Of a stretch of DNA of 64,000 nucleotides, positions 1 through 8,171 are shown piece by piece (the first letter of the stretch is position 1; every line of letters begins with the position of its first letter). Made by a program: the position numbers and the translations under genes. The notes beneath the pieces are model-generated. The model worked only from the letters and a program-made list of their open reading frames with translations, did not search any database and had not been told where the DNA came from. This DNA is from Mesorhizobium sp. NFR06 (lineage in GTDB: Bacteria > Pseudomonadota > Alphaproteobacteria > Rhizobiales > Rhizobiaceae). Location: the NCBI RefSeq assembly GCF_900115245.1, contig NZ_FOVT01000002.1:191005-255004 (forward strand). The letters run 5' to 3'.

Positions 1-34
1 GTTCACGCGGGGGCCAGTAGGGAGTTTTCAGGCA

Positions 35-646
35 ATGAGACGATCGCAGGTGACGACCGTGTCATTGCTTGCGGCGCTGGTGCTTGGCGCATGCACCAAC
101 GCCAAGGACGTGCTGGAGCCCTCGGCCATCACCCCGCCGGCGAGTTCGGCCCAGCCATTGCCCTCCACCCAAGGCACATCATCGGCCACCACGTCTCCGA
201 CCACGACCGCGCAGGCTCCTTCGACGGCTGCGTCGTCGGCAACGTCAGCAACGCCGGCCCAGACCGCCGCCCTTGCCAAGACCCGGCTGCAGGTGGCGCC
301 GATCGTCGGCGCATCCGTGGACGCCGCTGCGCCCTTGACGGCGGAACTGCAGACCCGTGCCAGGCAGCGCGGCCTGACGCTTGTCGGCAGCACGGACCAG
401 ACGGCCACGCATGTGCTGAAAGGCTATTTTTCGACGATGTCCGAAGGCAAGGACACGACCGTCATCTATGTCTGGGACATTTACGACCCCTCCGGAAATC
501 GCCTGCACCGCATCAATGGCCAGCAGAAGGCGCCGACGGTCGGCGGCGGCGAGGGTTGGCCCACGGTGGCGCCCGCGACCATGCAGGCCATTGCCGACCA
601 GACGATCGACCAGTTCGCCGCCTGGCTCGGCGGTGGCGCCGGTTGA
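35..646 (+). CDS. Putative lipoprotein with Ser/Thr/Pro/Ala-rich linker
   Basis: This 203-residue protein begins with a lipoprotein signal peptide: basic residues, a hydrophobic stretch and the lipobox LGAC, with the acylated Cys near residue 20. Residues about 28-80 are a low-complexity Ala/Ser/Thr/Pro linker of the kind that spans periplasm or peptidoglycan. The remaining 120 residues look like a folded domain containing YVWDIYDPSGNRLHRI. I do not recognise the family. The ATG at 35 is preceded by an AGGGAG-like ribosome site. It is most likely anchored to the inner leaflet of the outer membrane. Placement by signal peptide is firm; function is unknown. Confidence 0.75.
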   Translation: MRRSQVTTVSLLAALVLGACTNAKDVLEPSAITPPASSAQPLPSTQGTSSATTSPTTTAQAPSTAASSATSATPAQTAALAKTRLQVAPIVGASVDAAAPLTAELQTRARQRGLTLVGSTDQTATHVLKGYFSTMSEGKDTTVIYVWDIYDPSGNRLHRINGQQKAPTVGGGEGWPTVAPATMQAIADQTIDQFAAWLGGGAG

Positions 647-691
647 CCGAACTGTTGCCGGCCGAACTGTTGCCGGCCAGACTGTTGCCGG
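647..691. repeat. Three 15-bp tandem repeats directly after a stop codon
   Basis: The unit CCGAACTGTTGCCGG occurs at 647-661 and 662-676, and a variant starting CCAGACTG at 677-691. The array begins at the base after the TGA of the lipoprotein gene. Every unit is 15 bp, a multiple of three, which suggests duplication of former coding sequence or replication slippage. Confidence 0.85.
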
Positions 692-835
692 CTTGCGATG
701 TTTTCCACGTTTGTGGCGGTGGCCGGAAGGATTCCCCACAACGAGGCTTGCAATACCGGCGCGGGCCGCTAAAAGCCCGCATAAAAGGCGCATGAGAGTC
801 TCTCCGGCCTCTCCATCCTTCACCAGGAACGGTGC

Positions 836-1771
836 ATGAAGCTTTTCGCGGGCAATTCCAACCGGGTGCTGGCCGAAGCGGTCGCTCGCTATCTCAACAT
901 CCCGCTGGGGAAGGCCAGCGTCAGGCGTTTCGCCGATCAGGAAATCTTCGTCGAGATTCAGGAAAACGTGCGCGGCGAGGATGTCTTCATCCTGCAGTCC
1001 ACCTCTTATCCGACCAACGACCATCTGATGGAACTGCTCATCATGATGGACGCCTTCATGCGCTCCTCGGCGCGGCGCATCACGGCGGTCATCCCTTATT
1101 TCGGCTATGCGCGGCAGGACCGCCGCGCCTCCGGGCGCACGCCGATCTCGGCCAAGCTTGTCGCCAACATGATCACCCGCGCCGGCGCCGACCGCGTGCT
1201 GACGCTGGACCTGCATGCCGGTCAGATCCAGGGTTTCTTCGACATCCCGACCGACAATCTGTTCTCGGTGCCGGTGATGGCCCGCGACGTGAAAGCCAAA
1301 TACAAGCAGCTCGGCAATGTCGTCGTCGTGTCGCCCGACATCGGCGGCGTGGTGCGTGCGCGGGCGCTGGCCAAGCGCTTCGACGCGCAACTTGCCATCG
1401 TCGACAAGCGCCGCGAACGCCCCGGCGAATCGGAAGTCATGAACATCATCGGCGCGGTCGCCGGCAAGGATTGCCTTTTGATCGACGACATCGTCGATTC
1501 CGGCGGCACGCTCTGCAACGCGGCCGACGCGCTGCTCGCCAATGGCGCGACCTCGGTCACCGCCTACATCACGCATGGCGTGCTGTCGGGCGGCGCCGTG
1601 ACCCGCATCGCCGGGTCGAAGCTGCAGGAATTGGTGATCACCGATTCCATCCAGCCCAGCCAGGCCGTGCTGGACGCGCCGAACATCCGTGTCATTTCGA
1701 TCGCCGACCTGATGGGCGAAGCGATCTCGCGCACGGCAACCGAAGAATCGGTGTCGAGCCTGTTCGACTAG
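836..1771 (+). CDS. prs: Ribose-phosphate pyrophosphokinase (PRPP synthetase)
   Basis: The enzyme makes 5-phosphoribosyl 1-pyrophosphate from ribose 5-phosphate and ATP, feeding purine, pyrimidine, histidine, tryptophan and NAD synthesis in the cytosol. The 311-residue length is usual for class I enzymes. Visible signatures are the flexible loop [17 protein letters not shown] (about 91-107), the metal/ATP segment [14 protein letters not shown] (about 124-137) and the PRPP-binding loop [11 protein letters not shown] starting near residue 215. The N-terminus MKLFAGNSN is typical, supporting the ATG at 836. It appears to be transcribed alone. Confidence 0.97.
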   Translation: MKLFAGNSNRVLAEAVARYLNIPLGKASVRRFADQEIFVEIQENVRGEDVFILQSTSYPTNDHLMELLIMMDAFMRSSARRITAVIPYFGYARQDRRASGRTPISAKLVANMITRAGADRVLTLDLHAGQIQGFFDIPTDNLFSVPVMARDVKAKYKQLGNVVVVSPDIGGVVRARALAKRFDAQLAIVDKRRERPGESEVMNIIGAVAGKDCLLIDDIVDSGGTLCNAADALLANGATSVTAYITHGVLSGGAVTRIAGSKLQELVITDSIQPSQAVLDAPNIRVISIADLMGEAISRTATEESVSSLFD

Positions 1772-1808
1772 CGCGGCGCCTTCGCCGGTTCCGTGAACGG
1801 TGAACGCT

Positions 1809-2375
1809 TTAACCGTCGATCCCGGCGGGCGCGTAGCGCAGCAGCGTGACACCTTGCGCAAGCCGCTCCGTGCCGAGCGACTTCAACGCCAGTGACAGGC
1901 CGGACTGGAAATACGGCTTGCCGGCGCCCAGCACGACCGGATGCAAATAGAGCCGGTACTCGTCGATCAGGCCCGCGCGTGCAAGGTGGGCCGCCAACTC
2001 TGCGCCGGAGACGGAAATCTCGCCATCGGTTTCCGCCTTGAGGGACCTTGCCACCGCCTCCGCGCCGCCCTTCACCAGACGGGCATTGGGCCCAACCTCT
2101 CGAAGCGTGGTCGAAAACACGATTTTCGGTGTCTCTCGCCAGGCGCGGGCAAAATCCCGCTCTACCTCGGAAGCGGCGATCTCTCGCTCCCGGCTGTCCC
2201 AGAAACGCATGGTTTCATACATCCTGCGCCCACAAAGCGCGATCGAAGTCCGCCTCATCCCATCGTTGAAATGCTGATGCAATTCTTCTTCGGGAACCGG
2301 CAGGTCAATGCCGCCGCTCGGCCCGGCGATGTAGCCATCCAGCGAGGTCAGCATGGCATAGGCGATCGTCGCCAC
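1809..2375 (-). CDS. RibD C-terminal / dihydrofolate reductase-like protein
   Basis: This is a protein of 188 residues of the RibD C-terminal, DHFR-like fold, widespread in bacteria and usually of unknown substrate; an NADPH-dependent reductase activity is expected. It shows the N-terminal MLTSLDGYIAG signature, the FSTTL strand, and the GGAEAVARSLK and LHPVVLGAGKPYF motifs. I chose the GTG at 2375 rather than an in-frame start 42 codons upstream: a CGGAGGA ribosome site stands just before it and the family N-terminus begins there. It converges with prs. Confidence 0.8.
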   Translation of the reverse strand: MATIAYAMLTSLDGYIAGPSGGIDLPVPEEELHQHFNDGMRRTSIALCGRRMYETMRFWDSREREIAASEVERDFARAWRETPKIVFSTTLREVGPNARLVKGGAEAVARSLKAETDGEISVSGAELAAHLARAGLIDEYRLYLHPVVLGAGKPYFQSGLSLALKSLGTERLAQGVTLLRYAPAGIDG

Positions 2376-2497
2376 GGGGTCCTCCGATTTTGCATTCGGG
2401 CAAAGGAGAACATAACTGATTGCAAATTGCAATCGGTATTTGTCAATTGGACCCTTGAACCGAGGATCGCCGCGCCAGCTTAATGCTGCCGGCTGCC

Positions 2498-3367
2498 TCA
2501 CGCGGCGAGCGGGCCACCTGCGCGCCGCGGGGCTTCACCGACGTCACGGGCGCCGCGCATATAGCCGCGCGGCGAGGTGCCGAGCATGCGTTTGAACATG
2601 GTGATGAAGGCCGGCACGCTGTCATAGCCGAGATCGAGCGCCACCCTGGTGATCGGCTCGCGGTCGGCGAGCCTGGGCAGCGCCGCGAACAGGCAAGCCT
2701 GCTGGCGCCAGGTGGAGAGCGACAGCCCGGTCTGGCGGTGAAAAGCGCGCGTGAACGAGCGGCGGCTCATGCCCGCGGCATCCGCCCATTCGTCGATCGT
2801 CGCATGCGGCGACGGCGCTGCCACGAAGCGCCGGCAGAGCGCCGCGAGCTTCGCATCGGACGGGAAAGGCAGGCCGAGCGGCCGTTCCGGCAGGTTCGGA
2901 ATCTCGTGCAGCAACAGTCCCATGACGAGGGCGGCACGCCCTTCGAGCTCGCCGCCCTGCGGCAGTTTCTCCGATTCCACGATCAGGCTGTGCATCAGTT
3001 CGGTGATGCCGACCACGCGCAAACCTTCCGGCAGGCCGGCAATGGCGCCCGGCATCACATAGACCGAGCGCATCGAAACATCGCCCAGCATCTCGACGGA
3101 ATGCTCGATCCCGGCCGGTATCCACATCGCATGGTCGGGCGGCACCATCCAGCGCCCGTGCTTCGTCGTCACCAGGACCACGCCGACAAGGGCATGCAAA
3201 AGCTGGCTGCGGCTGTGGCGGTGTCGCGGCACGTGATAGCCGTCCGGATATTCGGTCGGTAGCGCGACCGCCGGCCCGACGGCCTGCTCCAGCCATTGCC
3301 AGCGGCTTTCATGCAGCAGGCTGAGCTCGGCGGCGTCACCCCTGAACACTTCCCGGTTATTCGGCAT
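2498..3367 (-). CDS. AraC family transcriptional regulator with N-terminal cupin domain
   Basis: An N-terminal cupin sensor (roughly residues 35-140, HVPRHRHSRSQLLHA with several metal- or ligand-type histidines) is followed by a C-terminal double helix-turn-helix. The latter includes DEWADAAGMSRRSFTRAFHRQTG and the second helix pair ending LGTSPRGYMR. It reads away from the Fsr-type exporter gene at 3479, with about 110 bp between them, so control of that exporter is a reasonable inference. The start is uncertain: ATG 3367 is used, but GTG 3406 is in frame and neither has a strong ribosome site. Confidence 0.85.
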   Translation of the reverse strand: MPNNREVFRGDAAELSLLHESRWQWLEQAVGPAVALPTEYPDGYHVPRHRHSRSQLLHALVGVVLVTTKHGRWMVPPDHAMWIPAGIEHSVEMLGDVSMRSVYVMPGAIAGLPEGLRVVGITELMHSLIVESEKLPQGGELEGRAALVMGLLLHEIPNLPERPLGLPFPSDAKLAALCRRFVAAPSPHATIDEWADAAGMSRRSFTRAFHRQTGLSLSTWRQQACLFAALPRLADREPITRVALDLGYDSVPAFITMFKRMLGTSPRGYMRGARDVGEAPRRAGGPLAA

Positions 3368-3478
3368 AGGATGTGGCCCACTCGCGAAACTATTGGACCA
3401 AACCACGAAAGAAGTCGCTTTGCAACCGGGCTATAAGGCCGCCTGCGGGTCGCCGCCAAAAGACTACGGAGCATTGCC

Positions 3479-4723
3479 TTGACTGATACGACCGCCACCT
3501 CCGTCGCCGCACCCGCGCCGGCAAGCAACATCTCTGCGCAAGCGACGGCCTTCACCGTCATTCTTGCGGTGAGCTTCTGCCATTGCGTCAACGACATCAT
3601 GCAGTCGCTGCTTTCGGCGATCTATCCGCTGCTCAAGGACAATTACGGTCTCGATTTCTGGCAGATCGGCCTTTTGACCTTCACCTTCCAGGTGACGGCC
3701 TCCCTGCTGCAGCCGGTCATCGGCATGATCACCGACAAGCGGCCGATGCCCTACTCCTTGCCTTGGGGCATGGCCTCGTCGCTGATCGGCCTGGTTGTGC
3801 TCGCCCATGCCGGCCATTACTGGCTGCTCCTGATCGGCGCCTCGCTGATCGGCATTGGCTCGGCGATCTTCCATCCGGAATCCTCGCGCATTGCCCGCTT
3901 TGCCTCGGGCGGCCGCTTTGGCCTTGCGCAATCGCTGTTTCAGGTGGGTGGCAATTTCGGCCAGGCTATGGGCCCGCTGCTCGCCGCCTTCATCGTCGTG
4001 CCGTTCGGCCAGACCAGCATTTCCTGGTTCGCGGTCGGCTCGCTGGTCGGCATCGTCGTGCTGTGGCGGGTCGGCGGCTGGTACAGCCGGCTGCGCGCCT
4101 CGATGGCCACCCGCAAGCAGGCAGCCCACGTCTCGCCCTTCCCGCGTCGGAAGGTCATGTGGGCATTGGCCGTGCTGACGCTGCTGGTGCTGACCAAGAA
4201 CGCCTACATCGCCTCGCTTGCCAGCTACTACACCTTCTACGCCATGCATAAGTTCGGGGTTTCGGTGCAGATGTCGCAGGTCATGCTGTTCCTGTTCCTC
4301 GGCGCCTCGGCGCTCGGCATCCTGCTCGGCGGCCCGTTCGGCGACCGCTATGGCCAGAAGGCGATGATCTGGTTCTCGATCGTCGGCGTGTTGCCCTTCA
4401 CGCTGGCGCTGCCCTACGCCAACCTGCAATGGACGATGGTGCTGACCGTGCTGATCGGCCTGATCCTGTCGTCGGCCTTCTCCAACATCGTCGTCTTCGC
4501 GCAGGAATTGGTGCCCGGTCGCGTCGGCATGATCGCCGGCATCTTCTTCGGCTTCGCCTTCGGCATGGGCGGCATCGCCGCTGCCGTGCTCGGCGTCGTT
4601 GCCGACATGAAGGGCATCGATTTCGTCTTCCAGGTCTGCTCGTATCTGCCGCTGCTCGGCCTGCTGACGGTGTTCCTGCCCAACATGAAGGAAGCCAGGA
4701 AGGCGCGGGCCACCGCCAGCTGA
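3479..4723 (+). CDS. MFS exporter of the fosmidomycin-resistance (Fsr) type
   Basis: A 414-residue inner-membrane protein with about twelve hydrophobic segments. The stretch FHPESSRIARFASGGRFGLAQ and the following FQVGGNFGQAMGP match the signature of Fsr-like major facilitator exporters, which pump fosmidomycin and other small molecules using the proton gradient. The start is a TTG at 3479 with an ACGGAG ribosome site eight bases upstream; no better ATG exists before the first membrane segment. A hairpin terminator follows at 4749. The divergent AraC regulator probably controls it. The true substrate cannot be read from sequence. Confidence 0.85.
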   Translation: MTDTTATSVAAPAPASNISAQATAFTVILAVSFCHCVNDIMQSLLSAIYPLLKDNYGLDFWQIGLLTFTFQVTASLLQPVIGMITDKRPMPYSLPWGMASSLIGLVVLAHAGHYWLLLIGASLIGIGSAIFHPESSRIARFASGGRFGLAQSLFQVGGNFGQAMGPLLAAFIVVPFGQTSISWFAVGSLVGIVVLWRVGGWYSRLRASMATRKQAAHVSPFPRRKVMWALAVLTLLVLTKNAYIASLASYYTFYAMHKFGVSVQMSQVMLFLFLGASALGILLGGPFGDRYGQKAMIWFSIVGVLPFTLALPYANLQWTMVLTVLIGLILSSAFSNIVVFAQELVPGRVGMIAGIFFGFAFGMGGIAAAVLGVVADMKGIDFVFQVCSYLPLLGLLTVFLPNMKEARKARATAS

Positions 4724-4748
4724 GACACCGATCTCCAGGACTCGACCT

Positions 4749-4774
4749 AAGGGCGTGGCGTTTGCCGCGCCCTT
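4749..4774 (+). terminator. Hairpin terminator after the MFS gene
   Basis: AAGGGCGTGGC (4749-4759) pairs with GCCGCGCCCTT (4764-4774) with one G-T pair and a GTTT loop. A T-rich tail follows. It lies 25 bp after the exporter stop codon. Confidence 0.7.
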
Positions 4775-4876
4775 ATTGATTCTTTCCCCATGCGCCAGGT
4801 GAAAAGCCTGTTAGTGTTCGAAACGTGTGCGCGGGGCGACGCTGCCACAGGTTCCTCAACGTCTCTGGAGAGTGAC

Positions 4877-5791
4877 ATGCGCAAGATCGTGTTGGCCGTG
4901 TTGGGTGTGCTTCTTGTTACGTTGCCGGCGACGGCACGCATCGTTCCTTTTCCACCGGCTTTCAAGACGCAGTCCGTCGAAACCAATGGCACCAAACTCT
5001 ATGTGCGCGTCGGCGGAAAGGGTCCCGCGGTCGTGCTGCTGCACGGCTTTGCCGATACCGGAGACATGTGGGGCGCCGCGGCGGCGGCACTTGCGAAGGA
5101 TCACACCGTCATCGTGCCGGACCTGCGCGGCATGGGGCTGTCTGCCCACCCGGACGTTGGCTACACCAAGAAGAAGCAGGCCGTCGATATCGCCGGCGTG
5201 TTGGATTTCCTGAAGATCGACAAGGCCGACCTGGTCACGCACGACATCGGCAACATGGTTGGCTATGCGCTTGCCGCGCAATATCCCAAGCGCATCACCA
5301 AATGGGTCATCATCGACGCGCCGCTGCCCGGCATCGGCGACTGGGAAAAGATCAAGCAAAGCCCGCTGCTTTGGCACTTCAATTTCCGCGGCCCGGACAT
5401 GGAGCGGCTGGTCGCGGGGCGCGAGCGCATCTATCTCGACCGCTTCTACAACGAACTGTCGGCCGATCCGAAGAAGATCGATGAGGCCACGCGCAAGCAC
5501 TACGCCAAACTCTATGCCCGCCCGCATGCGATGCATGACGCTTTCGAGCAGTTCAAGGCCTTTGACCAGGACGCGATCGACAACCAGGCGATGCTCGCCG
5601 CCGGCGGTAAACTGACCATGCCGGTGCTGGCTGTTGGCGGGGAAAAATCCGCCGGCACCACGCAGGCCGATATCTTGCGGCTTGTTGCGACCGATGTCAC
5701 GGGCGGCATCGTGCCCGACTCCGGTCATTGGATCATGGAGGAAAACCCCGACGCCACCGTCAAGCTGATCACTGGTTTTCTTGCCAAATAG
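4877..5791 (+). CDS. Secreted alpha/beta hydrolase of the epoxide hydrolase / dehalogenase type
   Basis: The 304-residue product has a cleavable signal peptide (MRKIVLAVLGVLLVTLPATA) and an alpha/beta hydrolase core: HGFADTG oxyanion-hole motif near 56, nucleophile elbow THDIGNMVG with Asp at about 123, and the catalytic His in DSGHW near 284. An Asp rather than Ser nucleophile is the mark of epoxide hydrolases and haloalkane/haloacetate dehalogenases. I chose ATG 4877 because it starts the signal peptide and follows TGGAGAG; an ATG at 4790 is in frame but adds an implausible leader. Substrate unknown. Confidence 0.85.
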   Translation: MRKIVLAVLGVLLVTLPATARIVPFPPAFKTQSVETNGTKLYVRVGGKGPAVVLLHGFADTGDMWGAAAAALAKDHTVIVPDLRGMGLSAHPDVGYTKKKQAVDIAGVLDFLKIDKADLVTHDIGNMVGYALAAQYPKRITKWVIIDAPLPGIGDWEKIKQSPLLWHFNFRGPDMERLVAGRERIYLDRFYNELSADPKKIDEATRKHYAKLYARPHAMHDAFEQFKAFDQDAIDNQAMLAAGGKLTMPVLAVGGEKSAGTTQADILRLVATDVTGGIVPDSGHWIMEENPDATVKLITGFLAK

Positions 5792-5822
5792 CCACTGTCC
5801 CCTGGACTTTTTGATGAAAGCA

Positions 5823-5852
5823 CAAAGCACCCGCCTGACGGCGGGTGCTTTG
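5823..5852. terminator. Bidirectional hairpin between converging hydrolase genes
   Basis: A perfect 13-bp stem (CAAAGCACCCGCC against its complement) closes a TGAC loop, between the stop codons of two converging genes. There is no long T-run on either side, but position and stability fit a shared terminator. Confidence 0.75.
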
Positions 5853-5871
5853 CCTGTCCAAGGGGACGATT

Positions 5872-6714
5872 TTACGCCTTGAAGAAGGCCAAGAGGTCGG
5901 CGTTGATGACATCGGCGTGGGTGGTCGCCATGCCGTGCGGGAACCCCTTATAGACCTTGAGCTCGCCCTGCTTGAGCAGCTTGATCGACAGAAGCGCGGA
6001 ATCTGCGATCGGAACGATCTGGTCGTCGTCGCCATGCATGACCAGCACCGGCACGTCGATGGCCTTCAGATCTTCGGTGAAGTCGGTTTCCGAGAAGGCC
6101 TTGATGCAATCGTAATGCGCCTTGGTGCCGCCCATCATGCCCTGACGCCACCAATTCTCGACGACAGCCTGCGAGACTTCAGCGCCGGGGCGGTTGAAGC
6201 CGTAGAACGGGCCGGCCGCAACATCGTGGAAGAACTGGGCGCGGTTGGCGGCCTGAGCGGAGCGGAAACCGTCGAACACTTCGATCGGCAGGCCGCCGAG
6301 ATTGGCCGCCGTCTTCAGCATGATCGGCGGCACGGCGCCGATCAGCACCGCCTTGGCGACACGGCCGCCCGAGCCATACTTCGCGACATAGCGGGCCACT
6401 TCACCGCCGCCGGTCGAATGGCCGACATGGATGGCGCCCTTGAGGTCGAGATGCGCCGCAAGTTCCGCGACATCGGCGGCGTAAGTGTCCATCTCGTTGC
6501 CGGTATCGGTCTGGGTCGAGCGACCATGGCCGCGGCGGTCATGGGCAATGACGCGGTAGCCCTTCGACAGGAAGAACAGCATCTGGGCGTCCCAGTCGTC
6601 GCTGCTCAGCGGCCAGCCATGGTGGAAAACGATGGGCTGGCCGGTTCCCCAATCCTTGTAGAAAATCTCGGTGCCGTCCTTGGTGGTGATCGTGCTGCTG
6701 CCGGGCTTGGTCAT
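5872..6714 (-). CDS. Alpha/beta hydrolase of the non-heme chloroperoxidase / arylesterase family
   Basis: A cytosolic hydrolase of 280 residues. It has [14 protein letters not shown] near the N-terminus, RGHGRS, the serine nucleophile elbow GHSTGGG (Ser about 100), the acid in HGDDDQIVP and the catalytic His in GFPHGM. This family shows esterase and perhydrolase activity and is often called cofactor-free chloroperoxidase. ATG 6714 is preferred over ATG 6726 because GGAG lies eight bases before it. It is divergent from an OhrR-like peroxide sensor at 6867, which suggests, without proving, control by organic peroxides. Confidence 0.88.
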   Translation of the reverse strand: MTKPGSSTITTKDGTEIFYKDWGTGQPIVFHHGWPLSSDDWDAQMLFFLSKGYRVIAHDRRGHGRSTQTDTGNEMDTYAADVAELAAHLDLKGAIHVGHSTGGGEVARYVAKYGSGGRVAKAVLIGAVPPIMLKTAANLGGLPIEVFDGFRSAQAANRAQFFHDVAAGPFYGFNRPGAEVSQAVVENWWRQGMMGGTKAHYDCIKAFSETDFTEDLKAIDVPVLVMHGDDDQIVPIADSALLSIKLLKQGELKVYKGFPHGMATTHADVINADLLAFFKA

Positions 6715-6730
6715 CTCAATCTCCATTAAT

Positions 6731-6748
6731 TGATTTTCGCGATAATCA
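6731..6748. promoter_or_regulatory. 18-bp near-palindrome, candidate operator
   Basis: TGATTTTCGCGATAATCA is symmetric about TTCGCGAT, with one mismatched pair. It sits 17 bp upstream of the hydrolase start in the intergenic region shared with the MarR/OhrR gene. Confidence 0.6.
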
Positions 6749-6805
6749 ATATCGCAATAACAACATGACTAGCGCGGATCGAAACCCTTGTCTAGAGAAA
6801 ATATG

Positions 6806-6815
6806 TATCGCGATA
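6806..6815. promoter_or_regulatory. Second TCGCGA-centred palindrome, candidate operator
   Basis: TATCGCGATA is a perfect 10-bp palindrome with the same TCGCGA core as the site at 6731-6748, about 50 bp upstream of the OhrR-like gene's GTG start. Two similar sites between divergent genes are typical of MarR-family autoregulation. Confidence 0.55.
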
Positions 6816-6866
6816 TCATTTTTCGTGGTACATATCGAACACGCTCAGTCAGCAAAGGAATATGTC

Positions 6867-7310
6867 GTGCCTCTCCCATTGGACAATCAGCTCTGCTTCA
6901 CGCTCTATGCCACCAGCATGGCGATCAACCGCACCTACAAGCCGATGCTGGACGAGATGGGCATCACCTATCCGCAGTACCTCGTGCTCAACGCGCTTGG
7001 AGAGACGGACGGCATGTCGGTCGGCAGCATCGCGCAGCGGCTCGCTTTGGAGTCGAGCACCATCACGCCGCTGGTTAAGCGAATGGAACAGGCCGGACTG
7101 GTTACCCGCCAGCGCAATCCCGCCGATGAACGCCAGGTGCAGGTCGACCTCACCGCGACCGGCCGTCAACTGCTCGTCCGGTGCAATTGCCTCAACGAGA
7201 CCCTGATCGAGCGCTCAGGCATGACGCTGGCGGAACTCGATGCCGTCAACCGGCAGATCAAAGCGTTGCGCGATGCGCTGTCCGGCGGTCAGGCGGTCGA
7301 CGCCACCTAA
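6867..7310 (+). CDS. MarR family regulator, OhrR-like organic peroxide sensor
   Basis: A 147-residue winged-helix repressor. The N-terminal DNQLCFTLYATS keeps the redox-active Cys (residue 10) that OhrR proteins oxidise to release DNA, followed by TYPQYLVLNAL, the recognition region LALESSTITPLVKRMEQAGLV and the wing RNPADERQVQVDLT. GTG 6867 is chosen since AAAGGA lies just before it and the family N-terminus starts here; an in-frame ATG at 6765 gives an unrelated leader. The divergent neighbour is a chloroperoxidase-type hydrolase rather than the usual Ohr peroxidase. Ligand assignment rests on the conserved Cys. Confidence 0.85.
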   Translation: MPLPLDNQLCFTLYATSMAINRTYKPMLDEMGITYPQYLVLNALGETDGMSVGSIAQRLALESSTITPLVKRMEQAGLVTRQRNPADERQVQVDLTATGRQLLVRCNCLNETLIERSGMTLAELDAVNRQIKALRDALSGGQAVDAT

Positions 7311-7392
7311 GGTCAGTTTGCGATTAGGGCAGGCCGAAGGGGGTTCCGGGACTTCCGTTCGCACGCCGGCATCACCTCAACATCGAGAGACC

Positions 7393-8154
7393 TCAATGCA
7401 GGCCGAACTCGCGCAGCAGCTCCTCGCGGTAGCGCACGAAGCGGCTTTCGCTGCGATCGCGCGGGCGCGGCAGGTCGACGTCGATCAGGCGCGCCGCGCC
7501 GCCCTTCTCCTTGGGCAGGATCAGCACCCGGTCGGCGAGATAGACCGCCTCTTCGAGGTCATGGGTGACCATCACCATGGTGACGTTCTCCTCGCTCCAG
7601 ATGCGCGCCAGCTCCTCCTGCATGGATATCTTGGTCATGGCGTCGAGCGCGCCGAGCGGCTCGTCGAGCAGCAGGATCTCTGGCTGCACCGTCAGCGCCC
7701 GGGCAATGCCGACGCGTTGCGCCATGCCGCCCGAAAGCTGCCTCGGATAGGCGTCGGCGAACTCGGCCAGGCCGACCAGCGCAATGTAGAAACGCGCGCG
7801 CTTTTCTGCCTCTGCCTTTGCTATGCCGCGCACTTCGAGGCCGAAGGCGACGTTGCCGAGCACGGTGAGCCAGGGCAGCAGGCGCGGCTCCTGGAAGATC
7901 ACCGCGCGCTCCTCGCCTACGCCCTCGATCTCCCTGCCGTCGATGGCAACGCCGCCATCATCGGCCCGCTCCAGCCCGGCAAGGATGCGCAACAGCGTCG
8001 TCTTGCCCGAGCCGCTGGCGCCGACAATGACCAGGCATTCGCCCGAGCGGATGTCGAGATTGAGCGAGCGCAGCACGGCGAGCTTTCGCCCGCCGAGGCT
8101 GAAGGATTTCGACAGGTCGCGTATCGTGACCGCGCCGCCGCTTGGCGTTGCCAT
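7393..8154 (-). CDS. ABC transporter ATPase, sulfonate/nitrate/taurine type (SsuB-like)
   Basis: The 253-residue ATPase has Walker A GASGSGKTT, the Q-loop FQEPRLLPW, signature LSGGMAQR, Walker B EILLLDEPLGALD and switch His in THDLEEAVYLAD. The QEPRLLPW form of the Q-loop is typical of the SsuB/TauB/NrtD group. It is the last gene of a five-gene leftward operon, 17 bp after the binding-protein gene. It energises uptake of an organosulfur compound, probably an alkanesulfonate, through the permease at 9227. Substrate choice is inferred from the operon. Confidence 0.88.
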   Translation of the reverse strand: MATPSGGAVTIRDLSKSFSLGGRKLAVLRSLNLDIRSGECLVIVGASGSGKTTLLRILAGLERADDGGVAIDGREIEGVGEERAVIFQEPRLLPWLTVLGNVAFGLEVRGIAKAEAEKRARFYIALVGLAEFADAYPRQLSGGMAQRVGIARALTVQPEILLLDEPLGALDAMTKISMQEELARIWSEENVTMVMVTHDLEEAVYLADRVLILPKEKGGAARLIDVDLPRPRDRSESRFVRYREELLREFGLH

Positions 8155-8171
8155 GGCGTGGGTCTCCGTGC

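Noticed and set aside
245..1861. 538-codon minus-strand frame
   Set aside because: Antisense to the lipoprotein and prs genes; no domain features.
3393..3401. TTGGACCAA palindrome between the AraC and MFS genes as operator
   Set aside because: Too short to separate from chance; AraC-family sites are usually longer direct repeats.
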